A stretch of DNA of 64,000 bases, taken from the NCBI GenBank assembly GCA_019247515.1, contig JAFAOS010000460.1, positions 24,880 to 88,879 on the forward strand, given 5' to 3'. This document shows, piece by piece, positions 56,051 through 64,000 of this stretch (position 1 is its first letter; each line of letters opens with the position of its first letter). A model generated the notes under the pieces. The model saw only the letters and a program-made list of their open reading frames with translations, ran no database searches and was not told the origin of the DNA. A program made the position numbers and the translations under genes. The DNA comes from Chloroflexota bacterium. Lineage in GTDB: Bacteria; Chloroflexota; UBA6077; CF-72.

Positions 56051-57145
56051 TCAGGTAGTGGATTTGGCGAATCGGTAGAGCGTCTGGCGCAGCCGATTGA
56101 AGACGCCCAGGGGCATCACCAGAGCCAGCGCACTCGTGAGCCAGAACCGCGCCGTGAGTCGCATCCGGGCAGCCGACGAGACCGGCAGCCCGCGCAACGA
56201 GTAAGCCGGCCGCAACCCGAGACACACGCCCAGCGCATAGCGCCACGACTGCACGCGTCGGTACTCCAGGATCCAGAACGGATACGTGAATTGATACAGC
56301 TGGCGGGCGACCTGCTCGCTCATCGTTCCCCGCTGCCCCGATTCCGCACACGGAGTGATCGCGTCGGAGACCAGTTGCGCCAACTGACCGACTGGCAGGT
56401 GGCGAGTTACGACCGGACACGGCTTCAGGCGTGGCCGAGCCACGTAGCTGTCGACATTCTCACCGGCGATCTGGATGTCCTTCCGAACTGCCGAGGTGTC
56501 GATGTACAGCAGCCGACCGCCGGCGGCGATCAGCCGGGCAGCCAGAAACACCTGGTACATCTCGCTGCCATCCCAGCGATCGGTGGCGTATCGTCTGGCG
56601 GAGTCGGCCTCCAGCACGACGCCGCTCACGAAGCTGAAGTTCCGAAACGTCTGCGCTGCCGTGCGCGGACCGCGCCCTGCAATGCCGCGCCTCGAAAATC
56701 TGGATACTCGTTTGCCGCTGGCATAGTCCTCGAAATTCGTTACGGCCACGCTGACGGGCGCATTGCGCTCGATCTCCTCCAGCACCTCCTCCAGAACGGT
56801 GGGGCGCGCCAGGCAATCGTCGTTGCCCATCAGAAACACGTACTGTCCACGTGCAAGGTCGATGGCCGCGCGCAGGTTCGCGTCATACCGCAAGTTGCGT
56901 CTCTGCCGCCGATACGCGAATGACAACTCGGAATCCTCCAGAAAATCGAGGAGCCGTTGTTCGCCGCCATCAGTCGAGCAGTCATCCGAAATGCACACTT
57001 CGAAGTTCCCGTACGTCTGAGACACCAGGGAGCGGCAGGCCTCGATGATGAACGAGGTCCGGTTGTGCTGCGGGATGCAGACCGAGAAGACGGGTTGCGC
57101 AACCCGTTCTCGGCGTACGTCCTGAGGGCTCTCCAGGGCTTGCAT
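56051..57145 (-). CDS. glycosyltransferase family 2
   Basis: FSVCIPQHNRTSFIIEACRSLVSQTYGNFEVCISDDCSTDGGE...VFLMGNDD. Confidence 0.92.
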   Translation of the reverse strand: MQALESPQDVRRERVAQPVFSVCIPQHNRTSFIIEACRSLVSQTYGNFEVCISDDCSTDGGEQRLLDFLEDSELSFAYRRQRRNLRYDANLRAAIDLARGQYVFLMGNDDCLARPTVLEEVLEEIERNAPVSVAVTNFEDYASGKRVSRFSRRGIAGRGPRTAAQTFRNFSFVSGVVLEADSARRYATDRWDGSEMYQVFLAARLIAAGGRLLYIDTSAVRKDIQIAGENVDSYVARPRLKPCPVVTRHLPVGQLAQLVSDAITPCAESGQRGTMSEQVARQLYQFTYPFWILEYRRVQSWRYALGVCLGLRPAYSLRGLPVSSAARMRLTARFWLTSALALVMPLGVFNRLRQTLYRFAKSTT

Positions 57146-57897
57146 CACGTCGGTTTGGTGGCCTGTACGTAGAGCGACAGGGGCATGCGCGGATTCGGCC
57201 GGTCCAGCCAGGTCAGCGGCAGGCACACCAGGAACAATGGCAGCGCGGCCGCGTCGCCGTGCCGGCCGCGAAACAGTGACAGGCGCCGGTCGAGGTTGAC
57301 CAGCAGCGGCGACCCGAGACCGCCGCATGCGACGATCTGCAATCCCGCCCTGGCCAACAGCGACTGATACGTCTCCAGCGTGTAGCCATCGCGCACGTGG
57401 CCGCCATCCTCAGGTCCGTTGACGCGGCCCAGATTATTGCTGGTGTGTAAGGCGAACGGGCAGCACAGATGGAGGACACCGCCCGGCCTGAGCACGTCGG
57501 CGAATGATGCCACCACCTCCGCGTCACGCGTGATGTGCTCGAGCGTCTCGCTGCACACGATCTGATCGAACTTGCGCCCGATGGTCGGCAGCTCGTACAG
57601 GTTCATCTGGCGGAACTGCAAGCGATCGCAATTCGACAGCAGGCTGCCAAAGTATTCTCGATTGCGCTGGACCTCGTCCGACCGAATGCTGACCCCCAGT
57701 ACCCGGTTGCCAAGCCGGTAGGCCGCGTACGCCAGTGCGCCGTTGCCGCAGCCGGCGTCCAGCGTGTCGATTGGACCCGGTCGGAACCAGCGCGGCAGGT
57801 AGTGGTATCGGCACCTGGTGTGCAGGTCGAGACCAGGGAACAGCGCGCGCTTCATCGCGATGCGCGTTGGCCTGGATACGTGAGTGAAGGTCAGCAT
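57145..57897 (-). CDS. class I SAM-dependent methyltransferase
   Basis: PIDTLDAGCGNGALAYAAYRLGNRVLGVSIRSDEVQ; FDQIVCSETLEHI. Confidence 0.88.
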   Translation of the reverse strand: MLTFTHVSRPTRIAMKRALFPGLDLHTRCRYHYLPRWFRPGPIDTLDAGCGNGALAYAAYRLGNRVLGVSIRSDEVQRNREYFGSLLSNCDRLQFRQMNLYELPTIGRKFDQIVCSETLEHITRDAEVVASFADVLRPGGVLHLCCPFALHTSNNLGRVNGPEDGGHVRDGYTLETYQSLLARAGLQIVACGGLGSPLLVNLDRRLSLFRGRHGDAAALPLFLVCLPLTWLDRPNPRMPLSLYVQATKPT

Positions 57898-59090
57898 GCG
57901 AGTTGAGTGACCACGGGTTGGAACTGGCTTTCGTAATTCCAGCACCGCGCGATCTGTTGACGTCCCCGTTCGCCCATTGCGCGTACTTCGGCGGGGTGAT
58001 CGGCCAGCTGGCACAGCGCGCTTGCCAGGCTCCCCGCGTCACGCGGATCGCACGCGATGCCGAACCCGGGCAGCACGAACGTTTCGCGCCAGTCAGCCAG
58101 GTCCGACACCAGCAACGCCAGACCGTTCGCCATGTAGTCGAATGGCTTGTTGGACGCGCCTACCATCCAGCGGCTGTTGTTGTTCGAAGCCCGCATCGGA
58201 TTGAGCGCGAGCCCGACGGCGGCCGTGTCCCAGACCTCGTGCAGCCGGTGGCGAGGCAGGACGCCCACGAAGTCGATGTCCGACACAATCTCCAGCTGCC
58301 GGGCGAAGACCTTCAGTTGCTGGATATAACGCGGGTAGCCAATCGTTTCGTAACCGACGACTCGCAAGCGAACTCGACCCCGTATGCGCGCCATGGCTTC
58401 CAGAAAGGTCATTGGCAATCGTTCAGGCGTCACCGAGCCGCTGTACACCACGCGTACTACCGCGTCGTGACGCAGAGCGCCGTTGCGCGGCTGACCGACC
58501 TCGGTTGCGCTGGGACAGTTCCACACGCGCAGCGCCGGCCTGCCACCGCTGATCGTCTGTTCGAAGTAGCCTGCGCGCTGGGCATTCGGCAGCACGCGGA
58601 GCTCGGCGCGACGGGCGACCAGCCGGCGAACTCCTCGCTGCGCGTACGCAATCAGGCCGTGGCGTCGGGCGGGCTCGTCGTGTTCGTGGTACAGGATGCG
58701 CAGCCCGGGCACGACGCTCAGCAGCAGCGCCACCGGACACGACAGCAGGTCCGACGCGTACACCCAGCTCGCGCGCCACCGCAAGGTCCAGCCAATGACC
58801 CACACCGCGAACCACACGTAATGCAGCCTGAGCCGCCAGCCCGTCGTGGCGTTGAACGTGTACCGCTCCGTGATGCCCGGGTGCGGAGGAAAGCGCAGAG
58901 CGTCCGTCCCTGGCCGAAGAAGCCCCAGCACGAGCACGTCCCACCCCGCGTTCGCCAGCAGTCGCGTGCTCCGCTCGAGGGGCGGGTACGCGGCGGGATT
59001 CGTGTACTGGAAATATACGATGCGCTTCTTCAAGCGATCGCGGGGCAAGTTCGGTCTTGTCGGTCCGATCACGTCGCGTTCCCCTTGCAC
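57891..59090 (-). CDS. glycosyltransferase family 4
   Basis: YFQYTNPAAYPPLERSTRLLANAGWDVLVLGL; RVVYSGSVTPERLPMTFLEAMARIRGRVRLRVVG. Confidence 0.82.
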   Translation of the reverse strand: MQGERDVIGPTRPNLPRDRLKKRIVYFQYTNPAAYPPLERSTRLLANAGWDVLVLGLLRPGTDALRFPPHPGITERYTFNATTGWRLRLHYVWFAVWVIGWTLRWRASWVYASDLLSCPVALLLSVVPGLRILYHEHDEPARRHGLIAYAQRGVRRLVARRAELRVLPNAQRAGYFEQTISGGRPALRVWNCPSATEVGQPRNGALRHDAVVRVVYSGSVTPERLPMTFLEAMARIRGRVRLRVVGYETIGYPRYIQQLKVFARQLEIVSDIDFVGVLPRHRLHEVWDTAAVGLALNPMRASNNNSRWMVGASNKPFDYMANGLALLVSDLADWRETFVLPGFGIACDPRDAGSLASALCQLADHPAEVRAMGERGRQQIARCWNYESQFQPVVTQLAC

Positions 59091-59938
59091 CGCCGCGCGA
59101 CCACCATGAGCTCGTCGCCGTCAAGGCGCCCTGGCCTCCGCGCGGCGATCGCATCCAGGTCATACGGACTCGAATACGCCAGCGTCTCGAAGCCATGCCG
59201 CGCGGCCATCGCCGCCACCGCCGAGCTCGTCAACAGCAGTGGATGCACGCGCCCCCACAGCTGGTGGTAGCGCTCGGGGTCCCGCAGCTCGCAGCCTGGC
59301 TCGCCGTTGGGCATGAACAGCACCACCGCGCCCTCGCGTCGCACCACGTCCACCGCAATTCGCCACAGCGTTTGTGGCTGCGCGAGGTGCTCCAGCACGT
59401 GGCTGGCAAAGAAACAGTGGACCCGCTCCGGGACCGCCTCCGGCTCGGCCAGCATCTGGCACCCCAGATGTTGCTCGGCGTACCGCGCTCGAATCCGGCT
59501 GATCTCGTACGAGTACACCTGATAGCCCGCTTGCGCGAATTGCCAGCTCCCGTAACCCCACGATGCGCCGTAGTCGTACACACGGTCTCCGGCTCCAATG
59601 CCAAGCGTGCGCAGGACCTCGATATAACCGGTGTAGTCGCGCCGAATCGGAGCGAAGGACTGCCGCTTCAAGGCTTCCAGCTCGTCGGGGTCCGGCATGT
59701 CCGTGGTCGGGCCCTGTTGGTACGCGCGCTCATAGAACGCCCGGTCCTCGACCTGAGAGCTCTTGGGCATGCGGAACATCAGTTCACACGCGTCGCAGCC
59801 GAACAACGCGGTCACCACGTGCTTCCGTTTCAGCAGCCGCGTATGCGGCGATCCGCAGCCGGGACAGCTCCGATCACCACCGAGCCAGCCTCTCGCGGCC
59901 CACGCGATGTACCGCGCTTTGGTTGCGGTGTCCATCAT
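59069..59938 (-). CDS. class I SAM-dependent methyltransferase with N-terminal zinc-ribbon-like motif
   Basis: CPGCGSPHTRLLKRK...GCDACELMFRMP; DRVYDYGASWGYGSWQFAQAGYQVYSYEISRIRA. Confidence 0.87.
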   Translation of the reverse strand: MMDTATKARYIAWAARGWLGGDRSCPGCGSPHTRLLKRKHVVTALFGCDACELMFRMPKSSQVEDRAFYERAYQQGPTTDMPDPDELEALKRQSFAPIRRDYTGYIEVLRTLGIGAGDRVYDYGASWGYGSWQFAQAGYQVYSYEISRIRARYAEQHLGCQMLAEPEAVPERVHCFFASHVLEHLAQPQTLWRIAVDVVRREGAVVLFMPNGEPGCELRDPERYHQLWGRVHPLLLTSSAVAAMAARHGFETLAYSSPYDLDAIAARRPGRLDGDELMVVARRCKGNAT

Positions 59939-61266
59939 GCTGCTGCCACCGCCGAACGTGAAGCAATATCGTTGTAGAGCGAGAGCATGTCCTCGCTTAC
60001 GGCGCGCATGTCGCGCGGCGGACGCACGTTCAGGCGTAGCCGCTCCCGCAGCGCGGGGTCTTCCGCGAGGCGTCGCAGGGCGCTTGCCCAATCCGCAACG
60101 GATCCGGGCTGGACGAGCAGCCCGTCGACACCATCCCGCACCAACTCGGCGATGCCACCCAGATTCGAGCCAATCACCGGCGTCCGTGCGGCGAACGCCT
60201 CCAGCACCACGAGCGGACCCGTCTCGAGCCACTGCGAGGGCACGCCGAGCAGGTCAAATTCGCGCAGTGTCGGGATGACCTGTTCCGAGGGAATGGCTGG
60301 TTCGAACACGATACGCCCGTCATCGCCCGCCAGTTGACGGATGCGCCTGGCATAGCGCTCATCGCCGGGCTGCTCGACACCAAACACGTGGAGCTCGAGC
60401 TCGACATCGACAAGCTGTCGGACCGCGCGGATGAGCACGTCGGCCCCCTTGGTCGGATGCAACCGTCCAAAGAATGCCACGCGCAGCGAGCTGGACCGGC
60501 GCGTTGCCGCGAGCTGAGGCCTGTCCTCGAACGTCAATCCATGTCGACAAGTAACGATCTTCTCGGCCGCCACTCCGTTGCGCACCAGCAACTGCCTGGA
60601 CCACTCGCACAGCACTACCACCCGTTGCACGCGGGCCAGCATGACGCGCACCGCCGCGTGACGCGTCTTGACCAGGTGCGTATATTGCACGCCCGTCCAC
60701 AATCGAAAGCCGCCCAGCGCGAAATCCGCGCACGCTGCGCCGACAACCGTGGGCAGCCGGCTGAGCACCTGGCTGCCAAGTCGACCGGCGCCCAGACCTT
60801 CGAGCGCACACTCGGCGCAGCGCTGAACGAGCAGCTCTCCGTCGCACACCTCGCGCCCGTGCAGCAGCAACGTGCCGCGCTGGCACGATACCGTCGGCGT
60901 GTGATACGTAAACACCACGCCAAGCCCGCGCCGGCGCGCCTCGTCAACGCTTCGGACGGACACCGCGCTGGTAAACGCGTGCAGGTGGACCACGTCGGGC
61001 TGTTCGTCGTCGAGAATGGCTCCGAACGTCGCACTCGCCACCGGGTCGCCGGCGCCGTAGAGCGCCGTGAGCCCATCGATTGGTCCAGTGGCAAACCGAC
61101 GCACCTCCAGGCCATCCATCGCGTACGCGGCGTTGTCTGCGGCCGGCGCCGCGATGACCACCTGCATGCCGCGCGCGAGCTGTTCGTGCGCCAGGTTCTC
61201 GACATAGACCTCGGTTCCGCCGACGCGGTCCGGTCGAAAGCAGAACGGCACGTGCAGCACTTTCAC
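59935..61266 (-). CDS. glycosyltransferase family 4
   Basis: FCFRPDRVGGTEVYVENLAHEQLARGMQVVIAAP; VAFFGRLHPTKGADVLIRAVRQL; LVVLEAFAARTPVIGSNLGGIAELV. Confidence 0.93.
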   Translation of the reverse strand: MKVLHVPFCFRPDRVGGTEVYVENLAHEQLARGMQVVIAAPAADNAAYAMDGLEVRRFATGPIDGLTALYGAGDPVASATFGAILDDEQPDVVHLHAFTSAVSVRSVDEARRRGLGVVFTYHTPTVSCQRGTLLLHGREVCDGELLVQRCAECALEGLGAGRLGSQVLSRLPTVVGAACADFALGGFRLWTGVQYTHLVKTRHAAVRVMLARVQRVVVLCEWSRQLLVRNGVAAEKIVTCRHGLTFEDRPQLAATRRSSSLRVAFFGRLHPTKGADVLIRAVRQLVDVELELHVFGVEQPGDERYARRIRQLAGDDGRIVFEPAIPSEQVIPTLREFDLLGVPSQWLETGPLVVLEAFAARTPVIGSNLGGIAELVRDGVDGLLVQPGSVADWASALRRLAEDPALRERLRLNVRPPRDMRAVSEDMLSLYNDIASRSAVAAA

Positions 61267-62894
61267 GTTCTGGACTCCACGTCATACACCTGGCCGTCTG
61301 GCAGATCGGCCAGGACGCGTGTCGAGAGCCTCTGTTGCACGTCCTGGATGGGGACGGGCCGCCGGTACGCGATGTTCGGATCCCCGAAATACACGAGCAC
61401 CACGGGTCCGGTTGCGTTGGCGACGGCCTGTTGCACAAGTGGCGAGAACGCATCGGCATGTCCGACGTCGGGTATCTGGTACGTGCCGCGCCCTGCCAGG
61501 ATGTAGACGGCATCCGGCGCATTCGAGAAAATTGTGGCATCGGCCGGCAGCTCGCGAACGCGCGCCATCGTGGCCGAGCCAAGCCAGTCAGTGTTCGAGT
61601 AGATCACTCCGTGGCCGTGGGCGCTGACCACCAGCGCGGCGAAGCGTAGCGCATATGCCGTCGCGACCGCCGCGACCGCCACGCTCACCGGCGCCCGCAA
61701 CGAGGTCACACGCCACGCCCACTCGAACACGCGCGGAGCCGCCGCGCTGAACAGGATCACCAGACACACGAAGACCGGCGCCAGAATGCGCGTGTCGAAC
61801 TCGACCAGGTCGTCGAAGACGGCCATTGAGACCAGCACGCCGGCGACGTACATGACCGTGAAGACCAGCAGCATTCGCTGGAGCAGGTCCGCTTCGGTCA
61901 TGGCCACACGCTGTGTCAGCCAGCGGCGCTGCTTCCATAGCCAGTAGCCAAGAGCCACTCCGACCAGCAGAAAGACCAGCGCCCCGCCGGCGTACAGCGT
62001 TCCGTCGGCGCTGACCAGCCGCGTCCCGATCACAGTCGGTACCACCCAGTCGGTAACCGTGAACAGCGCCTTGCCGAGTTGCTCCGCTGATACGGAGTTC
62101 CAGGCGATGCCGCGATCGCCCACCAGCAGGCCACCGTCACGGGCGTTGTGCACGACCCACGCGCACAGCGGCAGACACGCGATCGGCACGAAGAGGAGGA
62201 TGTCGCGCGGCTTGCGCCACCAGATCAACGCCAGCGCGATCGTCGGCACCAGCGTCAGGCCGACATACCGTGTCAGAATGGCGCACGCGACCACCACGCT
62301 GGCGCCGACCAGCACCGCTCGCCGACCGTGCGCCAGGTAGCGCACGCTGAGCGCCAGCGAGCCCAACACCAGGACCAGAAAGAGTGGCTCGGACCAGGCG
62401 GACCCGTGCACGAATTCCATCTGGACCGACGCGACCATCACGAACGCGGCGATGAGCGCCGACCAGCGTGAGCCTCCGGCCCACGCGGCGAGGGCGGCCA
62501 CGGCTACCAGGTCCACGCCGCGCAGCGCCGCATTCAGGTAGCGCGCCGCGTCCCACGGGTCCCAGCCGGGCAATCCAAGCAGCGCGAGGACCGACGGGTA
62601 CAGGGGTGGGAAGTGGGTCAGCGGCTTGCCCATGTCCGCCGTCCAGGCGATGGTCAGCCCCTTGCCCGCCAGCAGATTGCGTGCGGCGCCGATGTACATC
62701 GCCTGGTCCCAACCCGTGCCGGTGCCCCAGGGCGTGGTGTACATGACGCTCCACACCGCCGCGAGGCACAGCCCGCCGACCAGCCCCCAGGCCACGCCGC
62801 TTTTGACTCCGATCTGTCCCGCAGCGCGCGCGGTCGGCGACGATTCGACCCACGTCGCGCTGGCAGTGGACGTGGCGTTGGACGTATCTATCAC
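61263..62894 (-). CDS. polytopic membrane glycosyltransferase (GT-C/GT39-like)
   Basis: WDQAMYIGAARNLLAGKGLTIAWTADMGKPLTHFPPLYPSVLALLG, many TM helices. Confidence 0.75.
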   Translation of the reverse strand: MIDTSNATSTASATWVESSPTARAAGQIGVKSGVAWGLVGGLCLAAVWSVMYTTPWGTGTGWDQAMYIGAARNLLAGKGLTIAWTADMGKPLTHFPPLYPSVLALLGLPGWDPWDAARYLNAALRGVDLVAVAALAAWAGGSRWSALIAAFVMVASVQMEFVHGSAWSEPLFLVLVLGSLALSVRYLAHGRRAVLVGASVVVACAILTRYVGLTLVPTIALALIWWRKPRDILLFVPIACLPLCAWVVHNARDGGLLVGDRGIAWNSVSAEQLGKALFTVTDWVVPTVIGTRLVSADGTLYAGGALVFLLVGVALGYWLWKQRRWLTQRVAMTEADLLQRMLLVFTVMYVAGVLVSMAVFDDLVEFDTRILAPVFVCLVILFSAAAPRVFEWAWRVTSLRAPVSVAVAAVATAYALRFAALVVSAHGHGVIYSNTDWLGSATMARVRELPADATIFSNAPDAVYILAGRGTYQIPDVGHADAFSPLVQQAVANATGPVVLVYFGDPNIAYRRPVPIQDVQQRLSTRVLADLPDGQVYDVESRT

Positions 62895-63883
62895 GTCAAA
62901 GCCACCACGGGTGCGCAGCTCAAATACACGTTCCGGTCGTGCGGTTCGGAGGTAATCCGCCGCAGCTCCTCCAGTCCGCGGTCGCGGATGCGGAACTTTC
63001 TGTATGGCGTCTCGGCGAAGAAGGCATCCAGCTCCGTCTCGAATGGCTCCAGTACCTCGAGGACGATGTCAGGCTGCCAGCGGCTCAGCAGGCTGCCCAT
63101 TCCGCGCAGCACCTGCAGCTCGGCTCCTTCCACGTCGATCTTCATCAGGTCGACCCGCTCGAGGCCGCGACGCTTGCAATACGAGTCGAAGCGCAGGGTT
63201 GGCACGGGCTCACACGCCGTGCCGTTGGGTACCAGCGAAGCAGTAGTCCACTCCGGCCGGTCCGGCAGGAACAGCGGGCTCTGGCCATCGCGATCGGACA
63301 GCGCGCAGCGGTTCAATTCCAGACACCGAAAAGCATTCAGTCGCGCGTTCGCGGCGAGATCCTCGAACACGGCGGACCAGGGCTCGAACGCGTGCACCGA
63401 GCCGCGGCCCTCGAGCAGCGCGGCGGCCAGGAACGTGTGGTAGCCGATATTGGCTCCAACGTCGAAGAAGACTCGCCGGCACTCCAGCAAGCGCCGCAGC
63501 AGCCGCGTCGTGCCCAGCTCGTAGTGCGCATACCCCCAGAAGTACCAGTAGCGGCTCAGGTCGTCGCGAACGCGGAGCCGCAGGTGCAGGGTGTGGCCAC
63601 CGCGGACGTCGACGTTGCACGCTGTCAGGCCGGCAGGCGCGACGTCCACCGCCAGGAAGTTGTGAAGCTGCTGTCTGGTGTGTCTCGACAGGCCTGAGCG
63701 CTGCACGGTGCTGCGGAGTCCGTATCGGGCGAGAGCGCGCACGCCCGGAATGCGATACGCCAGGTGTGCGACCGACTGGAGCCGCGCATGCGGTCTTCCA
63801 ATCTCCAGTTTCCGGCTCGTCCAGCGGCGCCTGGTGCGCCGGTAGCCGCTCGCGATCCTCTCCGCGTTGCGGTAGCCCGTCAC
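62891..63883 (-). CDS. FkbM-family methyltransferase (reading frame stays open to the window edge; may be C-terminal part of a larger protein)
   Basis: CRRVFFDVGANIGYHTFLAAALLEGRGSVHAFEPWSAVFEDLAANARLN; RVDLMKIDVEGAELQVLRG; no stop between 63883 and 64000 in frame. Confidence 0.85.
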   Translation of the reverse strand: MTGYRNAERIASGYRRTRRRWTSRKLEIGRPHARLQSVAHLAYRIPGVRALARYGLRSTVQRSGLSRHTRQQLHNFLAVDVAPAGLTACNVDVRGGHTLHLRLRVRDDLSRYWYFWGYAHYELGTTRLLRRLLECRRVFFDVGANIGYHTFLAAALLEGRGSVHAFEPWSAVFEDLAANARLNAFRCLELNRCALSDRDGQSPLFLPDRPEWTTASLVPNGTACEPVPTLRFDSYCKRRGLERVDLMKIDVEGAELQVLRGMGSLLSRWQPDIVLEVLEPFETELDAFFAETPYRKFRIRDRGLEELRRITSEPHDRNVYLSCAPVVALT

Positions 63884-64000
63884 CCGCGCCAGTGCTCGCA
63901 GCGAACGGGGGCCGCGCGGCAGATAATGAGGCTCCAGCCGCTCCAGCGCGCGGTACGCTGCGTCGAACGTGGAACGATCGGAGTCGAAGCTGCTGCGCGC

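Overview
High-GC bacterial chromosomal window, Chloroflexota-like by overall gene flavour (inference only). No rRNA, tRNA, CRISPR array or transposase was recognised. The left ~35 kb holds metabolic, transport and regulatory genes: a fused tandem Crp/Fnr regulator, an SbmA/BacA-type ABC exporter, a GAF histidine kinase, a formate dehydrogenase operon, a peptide-type ABC importer operon, an NfeD/slipin pair, and a molybdate permease with a molybdopterin-binding protein. From ~33.5 kb to the right edge lies a large envelope or exopolysaccharide locus. It has an HlyD-like adaptor lipoprotein, a Wzz/BY-kinase, two full-length paralogous secreted beta-helix proteins, and a tightly overlapping minus-strand run of glycosyltransferases, methyltransferases, a polymerase-like membrane protein and an AsnB amidotransferase. 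The strongest observations are: (1) the formate dehydrogenase catalytic subunit is split in the ORF track by an in-frame UGA that is almost certainly selenocysteine, with an E. coli fdhF-like SECIS hairpin starting 11 nt downstream; (2) two ~760-aa homologous beta-helix proteins embedded in the glycan locus; (3) a palindromic repeat found intergenically at 17.5 kb that also occurs inside a glycosyltransferase coding frame at 43.4 kb; (4) a single polypeptide with two Crp/Fnr modules; (5) structured repeats between the ABC importer binding-protein and permease genes. All calls come from reading the sequence and supplied translations; no searches were run.
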